A stretch of DNA of 64,000 nucleotides from Blasia pusilla (taxonomy: Eukaryota; Marchantiophyta; Marchantiopsida; Blasiales): assembly GCA_050084515.1 (NCBI GenBank), contig CM114272.1, forward strand, positions 14,446,001 to 14,510,000. Direction: 5' to 3'. The notes beneath the pieces are model-generated. The model was not told the DNA's origin and made no database searches. It worked only from the letters and a program-made list of their open reading frames with translations. Shown here piece after piece: positions 12,308 to 23,608 of the stretch. The first letter of the stretch is position 1. Each line of letters starts with the position of its first letter. The position numbers and the translations under genes are program-made.

Positions 12308-12796
12308 TCACATCTCTCTCACATGACCTACTACCCTATACACATCTCGTCCCGTGGGAACCACATCAAGAGGGGGGGTCAGACATGACATATGCCACCC
12401 TCGAGAACAACCGTCACATACCAACATGGTGGCTTCACCCCTCGCAGATCCGCACAACATACACCTCAAGCCTGCAGGTGCCACTGCCAAGCTCGGATCC
12501 ACCGTCCCATCAACGTTCGGAAGATGACATGGCGCACAATTGCGCACATGATCCTTCCAAACCATACCATCCCGTCCCTCCAACATGAGGACTCCGGTCG
12601 GTAATACCTCGCGCACACGTAGGATTGTGCGCCATATAGTGACATCTAGCGTCGTGGGTGCCGCCTGCTGTAAATACACGTAATCTCCGGGATGAAACCT
12701 CCTAATCCCTCGACGATAACCTCCTCCACGAATGGTCGCATACCTCAATGTATCTCTATGTTGGGCAATAGCTAAGTTCTCAAAGGCCATAGGCAT
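12308..12796 (-). pseudogene. integrase C-terminal tail with truncated PHD finger, copy B
   Basis: An open frame of 162 codons. After the integrase tail (MLEGRDGMVWKDHVRN) comes a C4HC3 zinc finger: CMLC, VCDGC, GWHMSC, but the last Cys pair is lost. Compared with copy E (WMCPRC) a small deletion between two CGA triplets shifts the frame, giving GRDVYRVVGH instead. PHD fingers read histone H3 tails; this one cannot bind its second zinc normally. Confidence 0.8.
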
Positions 12797-12820
12797 AACT
12801 CTACGAAAAACTTTTGCCCT

Positions 12821-13780
12821 CTAAGAACACGCTTGTATCCACACATCTGGACCATCAAGATCTAACGCCTCCGCCATGTCACGTCGAATCGTTGCAGGTA
12901 AATTTGGCTCTCTCCCAAAGAGCAAAAAGTACGGTGAAAATGACGCCAAGGATGCCTGTCGACTAAAGCAATAACCCATAGCCAACCATGGAAAATATAG
13001 GTCCCACTCCCTCAAATGTCCCCGCTGCAAGCCATACTTGCGCAATCCTCTCTTCACCGTTAGTACCACTCTCTCCGCCAACCCATCCGCCTCAAGATGA
13101 TCTCTGGACATGGTGCGGTGATCTATCAGCGCTTGATCACGCAAGGCCTGAAACTCTCTCCTAAACTCGGTACCCTGGTCATTCAACACCTCCGCCGGTA
13201 CACCAAAGTGACTCAGCACACGATCTAGAAACACACAAGTTGTTCCCTCGATCGCCTTTTTTGATAGTGCCACCAACTCTATCCACTTGGAGAAATGCTC
13301 CACCATGACCAACACGTACCTATGATGACGCCCCGTCAATGGCAAAGGTCCCGCAAAGTCTAAATTCCACCATTAACCTAAACCCATAATCGGCAAAGGA
13401 TGTAACTGCGGAGTGGGAGCATTGAAGGATGCTCGCACTCTGTCACATACCATACATCTGGCCACAAACTGATGTACCCGAGTATGCATGCCGCGCCACC
13501 AATATTGAACCTGGAGTAAGCTGTAAGTACGCTTTACTCCGAAATGTCCCAAATCCTCATGGGCATGTCAAACTACACGTGCTCACTGGGAAGGATGAGG
13601 TACCACTCGTATCCTACCATCTCCCCATACCCGCAAAATGTGAGTCCCCTCCCACCTGAACCTCTTGGCTCTCTGTAGGATCCGATCCCGCTCCCTAGCA
13701 CTCACCGTACTCGCAATGACGCCAATGCGCAAGAACTCCACAACCTCCACGTCGTCATGGATATCACGACCACCTGTCGC
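12821..13780 (-). pseudogene. gypsy integrase, copy B
   Basis: The H-H-C-C zinc-binding module is visible (HEELGHFG ... ARCMVCDRV) in broken frames. The core gives LDFAG (first Asp), LNDQGTEF (second Asp) and HLEADGLAER (Glu), so the D,D,E triad is kept. FGREPNLPATIRRDMAE marks the C-terminal part. Stops occur near 13375 and at the VWIQACS end, where the frame is shifted before the PHD-bearing tail. Confidence 0.85.
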
Positions 13781-13808
13781 CTCCTCATTAACCTCCAGAT
13801 CCAAAGAT

Positions 13809-14240
13809 CTTTGCATGCCCTACTGCATCAAAGATCTCCTCAGGAGTAGGCATGGCGAACCGATCTGACCTCATCTGTCGGTTGATAGGACGGTAATCTC
13901 CACACATCCGCCTACCCGTCCAATTTCCATACATATCCTTCTTCGCCGGCATGACTGTAGCAGATGCATACTCCCCATGTGATAACTCCACAAGTCCAGC
14001 CTCCAACAAGTCCTGACTCCTGCTCTGAATCAAGGCTTCCTCCATATCAGAATACCTCTAGGGTCGACGAAAGATCGGCGTATCACTAGCCAACTCAATC
14101 CGTATCCCCGGACCCTTCAGCGTACCCAAGTCTCTCATACTGAAGGCAAAAAAACTCACATGCCCTCTCAGAAACCTATGAACTCGCCGTCGCTCTCCTC
14201 CTATCAACTTGAGACCTATCACAGGCTCCCAAGTCTCCAT
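13809..14240 (-). pseudogene. gypsy RT N-terminal part, copy B
   Basis: Contains SRSQDLLEAGLVELSHGEYAS, then VMPAKKDMYGNWTGR and CGDYRPINRQ, the conserved fingers/palm entry of gypsy RT. It stops at FDAVGHAKIF, just before the catalytic core. The next residues (LDLEVNEEATGG) belong to the spacer upstream of integrase, so about 1.2 kb is missing relative to copy E. Confidence 0.85.
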
Positions 14241-14514
14241 CGTGACCTCATTCGCAGAGGACGCAACCTCCGGCTTTGGTTGTTATGTAGCAACCCTAGC
14301 CACCTCCGCAACAGCCACTCCACTCTGACCTCCTACACCATGCTCCACATCCAAAAAATGAACATGTACTACTCTAGCCGCCTTCGCACAGTCTGCTCGA
14401 ACGATGTCCCAGGAAGTCCATGGGTGCCTATCTCTCCTCGTCTCGCCCCCAGCCAATGCCCTGTAGGCAATGGTCCAACTCGTGGACGTGACGCCATGGA
14501 TGACACTCGCATCC

Positions 14515-15384
14515 TTCTCTGCTTAGTTATACCTAGGCTGACTATCCATGTGAGACAGTTGACGTCCATCGCCTACCCCAACACCTGTCTCCGGGATGCC
14601 TCAATCATCCCTAGCACCGCCGTAGTACCGGTAGTGAACCCCATGGCGCGCTCGCGCTCATTTGCTGTAGGCTCCTCCAATGCTCCGGTCACCTCATCCC
14701 AAATCATGCCTGGCCCTCCTTGACGAAAGTCATGGGATGCTGGGAAGCTCACCAACGTAGGTAAGGCTGCCCTCAACTCCCCCACCCTATTGGCCATGGC
14801 CAACAGTGGTCTATCATCCCATGTCACCACCTAAGATCGACGCCTTGAGCCCAAAATAGAATCCACTATGAGATGTGGTGCTCTCTGGACTCCACCGTAT
14901 GCTCGACTCAGTACCTCTGATGGTATCAGGTTCGTCCACCAGAGTCGTGGACGATGGGCACGTGACCCAACTCTCGCTGCATCTAACATCACAGCATGTC
15001 CTAACTAGGACCTCACCTGATGTACACTCGTCATGACACGTGCACGAGTGTCTCCCAAAAACGTCACGTTCTCCAAAATGTACGCTGGAGAAGATATCTG
15101 ACTCTCCTGCAAATGTGGTAATACTCGCAGCATCTCCCAAAACATCCCTCACCTCGGATCCTCCAATCCAAATCCTCGGCCAGCTCATGAATGACCCTGA
15201 CATGGCCATCCATAAATCACCAAATGAATGGTGCCAAATCTATCCAGATCCTGCGCCCCACCAAAGAGATGTCGGCGGGTAGCGTATGCTGATATCCTCG
15301 TACTGCACTTACCAGCTACAACTCATGATACCTCTGGACCAATCTCGCCACGTGACGTAATGATACTCGCCGCGCGGTCTCATC
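14515..15384 (-). pseudogene. retroelement DNMT3-like cytosine methyltransferase, copy B (motif I missing)
   Basis: Begins at DETARRVSLRHV. Motif IV (GWPCQGHS, catalytic Cys) is at about 15190-15215, followed one residue later by a stop. Motif VI (ENV) follows, then motif VIII as RPRLWWTNL (about 14930-14960), which resembles R-A-R-x-x-W-G-N-L of DNMT3. Motifs IX/X read ERERAMGFTTGTTAV ... SRRQVLG and QAMDVNCLTW. The order is canonical, unlike DRM enzymes in which VI-X come before I-V. Frameshifts and stops break it. The enzyme would add methyl groups to cytosine in DNA. Confidence 0.8.
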
Positions 15385-15838
15385 TTTCTCATGTAAAAAT
15401 AAAGAGTAGTAAAAACGGCACACCCGGCCTAAAACTCCACTCTTCAATCTACATCGGCATATTGAGCCTCGTCCACCCTATGCTATCAAGGAATCCGGAC
15501 GCTAGCACCCTAGTCCTATCTCAGACACATACAAGGGAGGTGCTCCAACGGCCCAACATGAGAAAGATGGCTTAGGAAAGCCATCTTTCCCTTGATAACC
15601 TGCGCGCACAGGTTACCAGGGGCGGGTGACCTGGTCAACAAGTCACCCGGCTGTAAAAGACCTCAACATGAAAGTTTTCAGAAACGACGTTCCTGACACA
15701 ATGGACCTATCCTGAACCTCATCCAACACCGTGGGACAAAGTTACACTCAAGATAGTCCGCTGGCCCCTACGCCCTATCCACGATAGATCTTGGCCTATC
15801 GGCTACTCAGATGTGACAGTGGGATGCACTCAACCAAA
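15384..15838 (-). repeat. LTR of copy B
   Basis: Starts (minus strand) TGTCACATCTGAGTAGCC, identical in its first bases to the plus-strand LTR at 32880. It ends with TTTTTACATGAGAAAGATG before the joint to the methyltransferase. It lacks about 60 bp that carry the TATATAAG box in the LTRs at 33155 and 54482, so its promoter is probably dead. The AAGATGGCTT hairpin is kept at 15564-15587. Confidence 0.85.
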
Positions 15839-15980
15839 TCAATGGAAATGAAAATGTTTCACTAATGGATAATGAAATCATTATACTAGACACATATGTT
15901 GAAATTGTAGAGTTGACAAATGAATGGTAAGGATAAGATTTTGCTTGAAAATATGAAGAATCTAATTTTCATTTAAGATA
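15839..15980. other. AT-rich spacer
   Basis: AT-rich sequence between the copy B LTR and the short repeat element. Nothing else is recognised. Confidence 0.3.
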
Positions 15981-15984
15981 TACT

Positions 15985-16165
15985 AGCATACCATCGTGCG
16001 GGCAAGATGCTAGTAAGGGTATGAAAAAATCCTTTCATACCCTTACTTCTTCTTGTTAGCACTCTGTTAAATACTCTTGAACACATGTCAATATGGGGAA
16101 ACTTAAGAAAGCTTATGTGTCAACACGAGAGGAGGGCTTCCCAAACCCCGTCCTCTTTAAATAAT
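15985..16165 (+). repeat. short non-autonomous element, unit 1
   Basis: Begins ACTAGCATACCATCGTGCGG and ends near GGGCTTCCCAAACCCCGTCC plus TCTTTAAATAATATT. A diverged second unit at 16645-16830 has the same two ends (ACTAGTATAATGTCCGTGCC ... GGGTTTCCCAAACTTCATCC, TCTTTTAATAATATAG) in the same orientation. Plants commonly have small MITE- or Helitron-like elements with a CTAGTATA...CCGTGC end, but I cannot place the family. Confidence 0.4.
16012..16047. repeat. perfect 15-bp inverted repeat, 6-nt spacer
   Basis: AGTAAGGGTATGAAA at 16012-16026 is followed by its exact complement at 16033-16047. It lies inside unit 1 of the short element. Confidence 0.9.
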
Positions 16166-16644
16166 ATTTATTTATTTATTTATTCTATTAATTTAGAAAA
16201 AAAAATTTATCCTTATTCTTCTAATCCCCATCTCTTAGTTAGCAAAAGAAATTCACTCATTTTGATCCATTATCTCACAATATCCTTAAAAAATCCCTCA
16301 CCATTAAAATTTGAAAAAAGGGATTAAATGACATATTTTGGAAGTAATATATCATTTCCCTTCCAAAATTAATTTGAAATTAACAATTTTTTTGTCCTAT
16401 ATTTTGAAATAATAATTTAAATTTATAAAATAAAAATCTATCATGAAAAATAGGTTTAAAAAAATCTTGAGATATTTTTTCATTTTTTCATTTTTTATAG
16501 TTAAAATTAATTATTATTTAAAAACCTATTTTCTATTCAAATCTTAGCTAAGTATAGGGAGAATTAAACAATAATTGAGAAACTACCAAGCTTCACACGT
16601 GGCATTCATTGGGAGCATCTTAGTCATGGCTAACGCCCATAATA

Positions 16645-16830
16645 CTACTAGTATAATGTCCGTGCCTTGCATGGGTGAAAATCACTTGTGAGGCAAGGGT
16701 GGGCACGCACTATTATGTTAAGGTAATTCTTGTGTTACATGTGTTATCACCACATGGACCCAAAATGCACACATGTCGGCACTAGAGAAGGGGTTTCCCA
16801 AACTTCATCCTCTTTTAATAATATAGATGA
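16645..16830 (+). repeat. short non-autonomous element, unit 2
   Basis: Second, diverged copy of the unit at 15985-16165, same direction, about 660 bp away. The inner part is different or heavily diverged, and only the ends are clearly alike. Confidence 0.4.
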
Positions 16831-17734
16831 TGTCGGTCAGCTACTTGATATAAAATCCCATCTTTTTAGCTATTTTAAGCCGATTATGCAAAAAATGGAA
16901 ATATGATTTCAACAAGGCAAACACATAACCCTGCTTCTTCTTGAATTTTGATCTATGCCACTCAAACTGGCATATGTGGGTCTTATGGCAACTGCCGCGG
17001 GAAAACCTTATGAAAGAGCATGTGTGAATTGGCTACGGTTTGCCATCCCCACATTTTAACCTTGCCATGCCATGTTCAAGTGGCGGTTTCAAAGGGTAGA
17101 GACACGTTTGAATTTGAAATAGCAACGAGTGTTGTGGTTTTTATGGGATGAAGGTGTTTCATAACCTTGAGAGGTGCTTTTGATGGATGGGAGGAGGTAT
17201 TTGATGCTAAATCTTGTTGTAGAGTAAAAATGAGCATCTTGAAGAACCTACACAATTCCTTTTTTTTTAAGATCCAGTAATATCACATGTTTTTTAAGAT
17301 GAAAAATTGGAACTCGTGGATGTAACGAGATGTTGTATGTTGAATGTGGCATTAGTATTGCTTCATAGTCTAGAATGTGCTAAGCTTTCGTGCAGACAAA
17401 ATCCACATGGGAATTCCCTCAACCCCTTTACTTGCCCCTTGTATCCCTCCTCCTCCCACCCCCGACCACAAATACTAAGACCTAATTAAAACAATTATTC
17501 TTTCAACCCTACCCCATGTTATCCAAGAGCTATGAAGTTTGGAACTCCCCTTACCTTGTAAACTTCATAAGACATCCACATAGTCAAGAAAATTTTCTAA
17601 TATACAAACTCATGAACCCTAAATTCATACAGCACTACCAACTAAGAGAAACTTACAAACACATGTTGAAATTCTTCTCTTCTCCTTCACCAAAGGAGTG
17701 AGTCTCCCTTGGCATTTGAGGCAAAAATCTTCAC
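16831..17734. other. intergenic, nothing recognised
   Basis: AT-rich DNA with short open frames only; no domain, RNA gene or repeat seen. It separates copies A and B of the gypsy family. Confidence 0.35.
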
Positions 17735-18389
17735 CTCCACCAAATGAATGGTGCCAACTCTATCCAGATCCTGCGCCCCCACCAAAGAGATGTCGGCGGG
17801 TAGCGTATGCAGATACCGGAAACAACTCAAGATACCTCTGGACCACGTGACGTAATGATACTCGTCGCGCGGTCTCATCTCTCTCCACATAAAGGTACTG
17901 ATGCACCCGTATGCCCGCCTGCAATAGTGCAGCCAATCCGGTGCTAATCCCTCCGAAGAGATCTAACACCCTAACACCCTCCTGTGGGCACTACCACATA
18001 ACGGGTGTGGTATTGTATGGGGTCAACGTCTCCACTCGAGGAGCCCGATCGCCACGTGACTCTCGCTGCTCTGGGATAAAAACATGACTCCACGTTTGCC
18101 TCACGAGGTCGTCGCCACTCCTCTGTAGCTCTCGAGTCGTACCCCACAATGGTGAAGAGGCCTTGCCAACATGGGAAGAGTCACCCGCCATGGCATGTCT
18201 CTCCGTGGGACTATCCGCTACTGGGACATCCTCCGCATGTGCGTTCCCCTCCAACAACTCTCCTGGCCAGCTAACACTACCTGTGAAAGCTGCCAACGTG
18301 GTCACAAACTCGCCTCGTGATCGACCACCTTGTCCCGCAAATTGCACGGGTAACTGACTCATCCAGCCGTCACCTGACCGCCATCGTGG
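17735..18389 (-). pseudogene. linker and N-terminal DNMT3-like domain, copy A
   Basis: After a linker rich in acidic and Ser residues comes VLDLFGGISTGLAALLQAG, methyltransferase motif I (the S-adenosylmethionine site), then IRVHQYLYVERDETARRVSLRHV. The sequence continues to GTIHLVE and then diverges at about 17735, so the catalytic Cys is absent. A frameshift lies near 17830. Copy E lacks five residues (ALLQA) here. Confidence 0.8.
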
Positions 18390-18963
18390 CGGATAAGCAA
18401 CGGTCTCCTCCCTGAAGTCAAGGATGAATCTTAAGGGATATAACACTGTATTCCCCACCAACACATCGTACGACTCAGCTGGTGTCGTGTGCGCACCATA
18501 GCACTATTCGTCGCATGCTCTGGATGGACTCTAAAAACAATATCCTGTCGAGTCATATACTGAGTGGGTGACACCTCCCAACCAAGGTCTGTATCTCGAA
18601 GGGACAAGGCTCAATGTCGGCCTTCCATAATCCCAACGCTAAACACGTCGCCTTCCCTAACATCAAGGGTTGCGCTCCCGAATCAAGTAGGACGCGCTGC
18701 GGGTGGTATACTATCCCCGTCGGACTAACCAAGCGAAATACTCCAGCTCGTTTATCCAGTAGCACTACTCCCTGTGTCACCACTGCTTGCTCTATGGCCG
18801 GTCGAGCTGGCATATCGACCACTGCAGCTGCCTCAACCTTGGCTGCACTACACATAAATCCCATATTGGCAAGATCTTCACCCGGGTTAGGGTAAGAGGT
18901 AGAAGCTAGAGTCACACTAGCTACTCGCAGCTCCGTGCCTTCCCTAATGTGCACCATTGTCAT
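18390..18963 (-). pseudogene. gypsy aspartic protease, copy A
   Basis: VLLDSGAQPLMLG gives the catalytic D-S-G-A of a retropepsin, and further on the flap/C-terminal YDVLVG-like segment is followed by YPLRFILDF. The N-terminal linker is shorter than in copy E: after KVEAAAVV the sequence jumps to DMPARPAIE. A frameshift near 18560 breaks the domain. The protease would cut the Gag-Pol chain. Confidence 0.8.
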
Positions 18964-18978
18964 GGCAGCAATCCTCTG

Positions 18979-20214
18979 CTATAACAGATCGATGCGTAAG
19001 AGAAGTGTCGGCTCTGGTGCTCCTGCTCCATCTCCTCTGGGTGGTGGTGGTCCTCTACCACCACATCGAGGAAGAACTCCCCGACCTCCTCCAGGACAAC
19101 CGCCCCCAGGCCCTCGGCCTACCTCTGGACGTGCCCCTGGGTGAAGGTCAAAACATATATCCCTAGTGTGACCATAACTCTGGCAATGGTCACACTGGTG
19201 CTGTGATGGGGCCATCCTCTGTGGCTCCTGAGCAATCGGAGGCGCTGGTGGTCCTCTCCCAAGCTGTGGGCAGCCTCTCTGCCTATGGGCCCTTCCACAC
19301 GTCCAACAAGACCACATCGGTCCCTACTGGGCAACATATGTAGGTACGGGTCGTTGCCTCATACGCTCACGGTACCGGCCCTGCTCTCTAGGCACACACG
19401 CTCGCTCTCGTGGTACTGGTGCTCGCTGTGGCATCTGTGGGGTCACCGTCGCTCGTGGACCCGTCCACTCTCGAGAAAATCCAGCGGTCACTACCTGCTC
19501 CTCACTCATGTTGAGCTCAATACGCTCAGATAACTCAAAGATCACCTTCAATGTGGGCTTCGATGTGTGAATCAGCACCGCATCTCGGACTCTCCTCCGT
19601 ACTTCTCGGTCCAGAACCCCGTACCAATACTGGACTGACTCTGCCTTAGTCACTCCAAAGGTAGCAATAATCAGCCTTCTCATGTGTGTGAATGCCTCTC
19701 TCAGACTCTCATCCGATCGTCGCTGAAAATCCTGTAGACTCTTCAGCTTGTCAGTGCATACGCCTTGGTAGCTCTTCCCCAACTATTGGAAGAACTCCAC
19801 TGTGGAGCTGAAGGTGGGTGGCCCTCTACCACCAGAGGTCTCTGCCACATCGCCTATCTCACTGCCCTCCTCTCCATCTAGTCTCCGGGCTGATGGTGTG
19901 GGTCTCTCTCCTCTCACAATCCCATCATATGCCTCGCGACCACTAGTGGACACATACCCTCGAGCTCAATACATCCTCCATCCATCAATCTCTACCAAAT
20001 ATAGTGATCAAAACTCCATGTGGTCATCCATCGGAGGACCCTCCAAGTGTTGGAACAACCCCTTCCATGCCATGAAAGGGTTGAACGGTGCCGGGGTCCG
20101 TATCTCCTGGAAGTCGCACCACGTGTCGAACTCTTGGATAAAATCATCTAAGTCGATGGTGCCCACTGCACCCAAGAAACGACGCACACCCCGATGGCGT
20201 GATCTCGTCACCAC
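18979..20214 (-). pseudogene. gypsy gag with two zinc knuckles, copy A
   Basis: Starts near DLDDFIQEFDTWCDF, continues through FNPFMAWKGLFQHLEGP, and then the retrotransposon-gag core (LKSLQDFQRRSDESLREAFTHM ... ELSERIELNMSEEQVVTAGFSRE). The nucleocapsid has two zinc knuckles: CWTCGRAHRQRGC (C-x2-C-x3-H-x4-C) and CDHCQSYGHTRDIC (C-x2-C-x4-H-x4-C), and an RGG-rich tail. Frame breaks occur around 20000-19800 and 19320. Gag packages the element RNA. Confidence 0.8.
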
Positions 20215-20760
20215 ACCCAGTGTCTAGTGATGATGATCCAGCCACGGATGGATGTCGAGGTAGCTCCTCACTGGTAATCCCTCGGTATCTCACTCCACTC
20301 CATGTCACACCACTACTACTGCTCGCACTACCCCATTCTTCCGAACCCTGGAAGAACGCCGTGATGACAACCCTGTCTCACCCGCTCAAGCACTCAGACT
20401 CACCGCGAGTCTCCCACACTCCTCACTAGCTCACCTATGCTAACATAAATCCCGTGATGACATACCCGGCCTCACGCACACTCAACACTCGGGCTCACCA
20501 TGAGCCTCCCAACTGACTCACCTAACTTAGCGACACTCTCTCTTGTCATACACGCGACCCCTACTCGACAACCGCCGTATATCCACCAACATGCTACACT
20601 TGAACAGAATCTACACTCGTCACCATCACTGCACCCACCTAGCACCAGCTACTACCCGATACCCAACACTCTCAATCACACACGACAAGTGCGGGAAAAG
20701 GGACTCGGATGGATAACCTGATCACGCCCATCGTCAACACTCACTCCTCCATGTGGTACG

Positions 20761-21524
20761 GCAACCTCTACAACATGACACCCTCCTTGAACACACGTCG
20801 AACCTCCCGTCAATAGATATAGACCACCCATCGGCATCATCATACTCACACTCCATCAGCAACACCCCGTTGCAAACTCTTGGCATAACTCAGCTTTCCT
20901 AACTACGTAAGCAGTTCCACCACATCCGCCTCCCAACATGGTAACTCGCGCTTACTCTATCCCAACTCCTACCTGGTACTCTCGTTACCACGTTCGGTTC
21001 TACGTTGTCCCAACCTTACTATGTTCCTTCTTGATCATGACTCCTTCCTTCTACTCACAATCATGTCCCCATGCGTGCGACCTCCTCACACACCGGCCGC
21101 ATCACTCTGCACAGGAGCTCTTCTCGTAACGTGCCTTTCCCTTCTGTACTCTTCGGCTCCCACATACTTGGCAAAGCCCGACCCCCCACCTTAACTCTCT
21201 AGGGCACGTGTCCCTATGGACGCACCCTCACTCCTTCTTCCCTACACTTGGAGCCCACCCGGCTCCCTCTTTACTCATGGACGAGCCCTCCATGGCTCCC
21301 CGCTCCCCCTTCCTCCTTACGCGGCCCTTCCTTGCACGGCTCCCTATGCACCTTAACTCCACCCCAGTTCCTTGGACCCGCCACTCTTTCCCTGGTCCGT
21401 GCGCATCCTTATGCGCACACTCCCCAATCCGGCCCCTTCATCCCTCACGACACACTCAACCCTCTCCCTTCCTTTGGTTGTCTTCGTCCGCATATCCTTT
21501 CTCATGTCTCGTTGGGCCTATTTC
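20761..21524. other. C-rich sequence, nothing recognised
   Basis: High C content on the plus strand with long but composition-driven open frames (for example 21208-21696). It may be leader of copy A or flank of the chromodomain element. No domain was recognised before 21525. Confidence 0.3.
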
Positions 21525-22579
21525 TGTTGGACCGTATGTGATCAAGGCAAAGCCGTTTGAGGATGTGTACACATTGGAGCTGCCAAACGAGTTCAAGATT
21601 CACCCGAAATTCCATGTGTCATTATTGAAGAAGTGTCTTCAAGACGATGTGCGTCCGGAGCAAAGGATGATGTTGAGACCACAATCGATCATCTGAAATG
21701 AGGAACCAGAGTTCAAGGTTGAGACCATTATGCGTTCCAGACGTAGAGCCATCAAGTACGAGTACTTGGTCAAGTGGAAAGGCTACCATGTGAAAGAGGC
21801 GACTTGGATTGCGGAGGCGGATCTTGAACATGCGCAAGAAGCATTGCGTGACTTCAAATGGATGCAAGAAAGGCACGTGCGTTAGTACATGGTGAAGCAA
21901 TGGACATAACTTGGGCCTGGAAAGCTTGGGCCGATAACCCGTTATACCTATAAATGTTTAGTTGTTGCAATAAAGAAGACATGGATTTGGAGATTCGATG
22001 CTTGTATTCTAATTTTGAGTTTGGTAGTGCATGGAAATGAGTAGTTCTTCATATGCTTAGGATGTAAGTCAAGGAGGCCAAACAATGAGTATTTGAGGTG
22101 AGAGCTTGTATTCAGATAAGGCATCTAGATCGGGACCAAGTGTTGAAGTACTAGCATTTGGGCTCGCCCTAACGTTGGCGGGGCAGATTAGTCTGTCTTG
22201 GGGTTTGTGGTGATCTCATTCATGTTGCATGAGTGAACTAAGTGACGCGCCTAAGTGGAATACGAGTGACCCAAAAGTAGTACGAGTTGGCTAGGTAGAT
22301 AGGCGGTTGTTTACAAATAGTGAGTGAAGTGTTAGGTTGCAGACTTAGTTAGCTTATTTTGATAGTTTAGATTAGTTTTGCATAACAAGTCTAGGCTCAT
22401 CGAAAAGAAGAAGCTAATAATTCTTAGTGCTGCAAGCGACAACCTAAGACTTAAGCCAAAAAGAGGAATTGTGGGTTAGCTACCAGAACGTTATTCAGTG
22501 TTAAGGGGTCGGCTTCCCAGAACTTAACATTAACAAGGTTTGCGTTGATGAGGACATCAACCTTCTAAGGAGGGGTGAG
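21525..22579 (+). mobile_element. 3' end of a chromodomain Ty3/gypsy element (chromovirus)
   Basis: Starts inside the integrase C-terminal region and ends with a purine-rich tract AAGGAGGGGTGAG at 22567-22579, directly before TGTCGTGACC, a typical chromovirus LTR start. It is a different lineage from the PHD-bearing elements. Confidence 0.75.
21537..21885 (+). pseudogene. integrase C-terminus with chromodomain
   Basis: TLELPNEFKIHPKFHVSLLKK is the common integrase tail (L-P-x-x-x-K-I-H-P-x-F-H-V-S-L-L-K). After one in-frame stop at about 21694 comes a chromodomain: YEYLVKWKGYHVKEATWIAE, with the aromatic residues Y, W, W that hold a methylated lysine, then ALRDFKWMQERH. Chromodomains steer integration to heterochromatin. 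Confidence 0.85.
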
Positions 22580-23590
22580 TGTCGTGACCCTCATAACCAA
22601 CAACACCAAATAGGCTCCAAGCGAAACATCAGAACTCAAGTGAACTCACGCTGCGAGGTTTGCGTTTTGGAGAGGCGTTTGGAAAGGTCTCTTGGAAAAG
22701 TCTAAGAGACGAAACGCGGAACATAGTTGTGCATTTCATGTGTTAGTGGTTGGGACCAGGAAACCTAGACCAAATGTGAACCAAGACTTGAGATGAGTTG
22801 AGTCTTGGGAGGTTGGTTGCCAAAGACGTGAGAACCACTTTGGAACACGACTAGCGTTTGGGAGAATCTGACTGTGTTTAGGACCATAACGTTTAGCTTC
22901 GAGATGATTTTGGGAAAAATAAGGGCGCGTTGGAAATCTGATCTTGAGACGCTTCCAACGCACTAAAGATCTCAGAAAACGCATAAGTACAAACTGAGAT
23001 ATTGGCCAAAAACGATTGAGAGAGCAATGGGGTTGAGGGCCAATTGGAGAGGCCCGGGTGTCTTTCCCTAAATGTAGGGGGGCCCCGGAGATCCCCATAA
23101 GTACTAGTCAGGGAGGAGTCTCTTTGAGGTGTCTCGGAATACAAATCCCCACTTTGGGCGCCAAACGGCGTTTAAGAGGCACGGGGTGGAATGAGAGTTT
23201 GGCGTTGGAATACGAAACCCAAACGTGATCCAAGGGAGTGGACTTTGTACGCCACACTTGGATTCCAACCCGAGATTCACTTCGTGCGAGTCTTGGTGAG
23301 GAACTCATTGGATGTCCATCGGACAGTTGGAACCGCCAGGCACGAAATGCCGTTTCAGGTTCCTGAACCGATCAAAAATTCTGTCCCAAGTCTTTTGAGA
23401 CTTGCCCGTGTTGTAATCCGCGAAACTAGGAAGGTTGGGTTTTATGAGATTTTGAGACGAGAACTCGGAAAGTTAGCCCGCTGATTGATCCAAGACCCGA
23501 CTAACCAGAGTGCGTGTATGGATGCAGATCAACATTGAGAGCATGACCTACTGAACGCACGCTTTCGAAACAAACAAGATTAACGTTCAA
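22580..23590 (+). repeat. probable LTR of the chromovirus
   Basis: Begins TGTCGTGACCCTCATAACC right after the polypurine tract. No second copy is in the window, so the right edge is only bounded by the start of the copia relic near 23600. Open frames here have no recognisable domain. Confidence 0.55.
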
Positions 23591-23608
23591 GGAGAGTAGA
23601 CGCACGAT

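Larger units (their letters stand above)
12217..15838 (-). mobile_element. DNMT-gypsy copy B (internally deleted Ty3/gypsy element)
   Basis: Sense order from 15838 down: LTR, most of a cytosine methyltransferase, RT N-terminus, integrase, PHD finger, polypurine tract (CCCCC on the plus strand near 12285). Two internal deletions are visible by comparison with copy E. First, the LTR runs straight into the methyltransferase at about 15384 (gag, protease and motif I missing; shared AGATG at the joint). Second, RT catalytic core plus RNase H are missing at about 13808 (shared TCTTT). It cannot move on its own. Confidence 0.85.
17735..20760 (-). mobile_element. DNMT-gypsy copy A (5' half)
   Basis: Sense order from 20760 down: untranslated leader, gag, zinc knuckles, protease, and the N-terminal part of the methyltransferase, which breaks off at about 17735 before motif IV. 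It overlaps in content with copy B (both contain DETARRVSLRHV), so A and B are separate insertions and not one element split by later DNA. Copy A lacks about 470 bp found in copy E between the nucleocapsid and the protease. Confidence 0.85.

Noticed and set aside
14814-15209. 131-codon minus-strand frame inside the methyltransferase
   Set aside because: It is a shifted frame of the same DNA; the conserved motifs are in the other frame.
12217-20760. A single minus-strand element from 20.8 to 12.2 kb, split by an insertion
   Set aside because: The DETARRVSLRHV region occurs twice (17.85 and 15.35 kb) and an LTR stands between them, so these are two copies.
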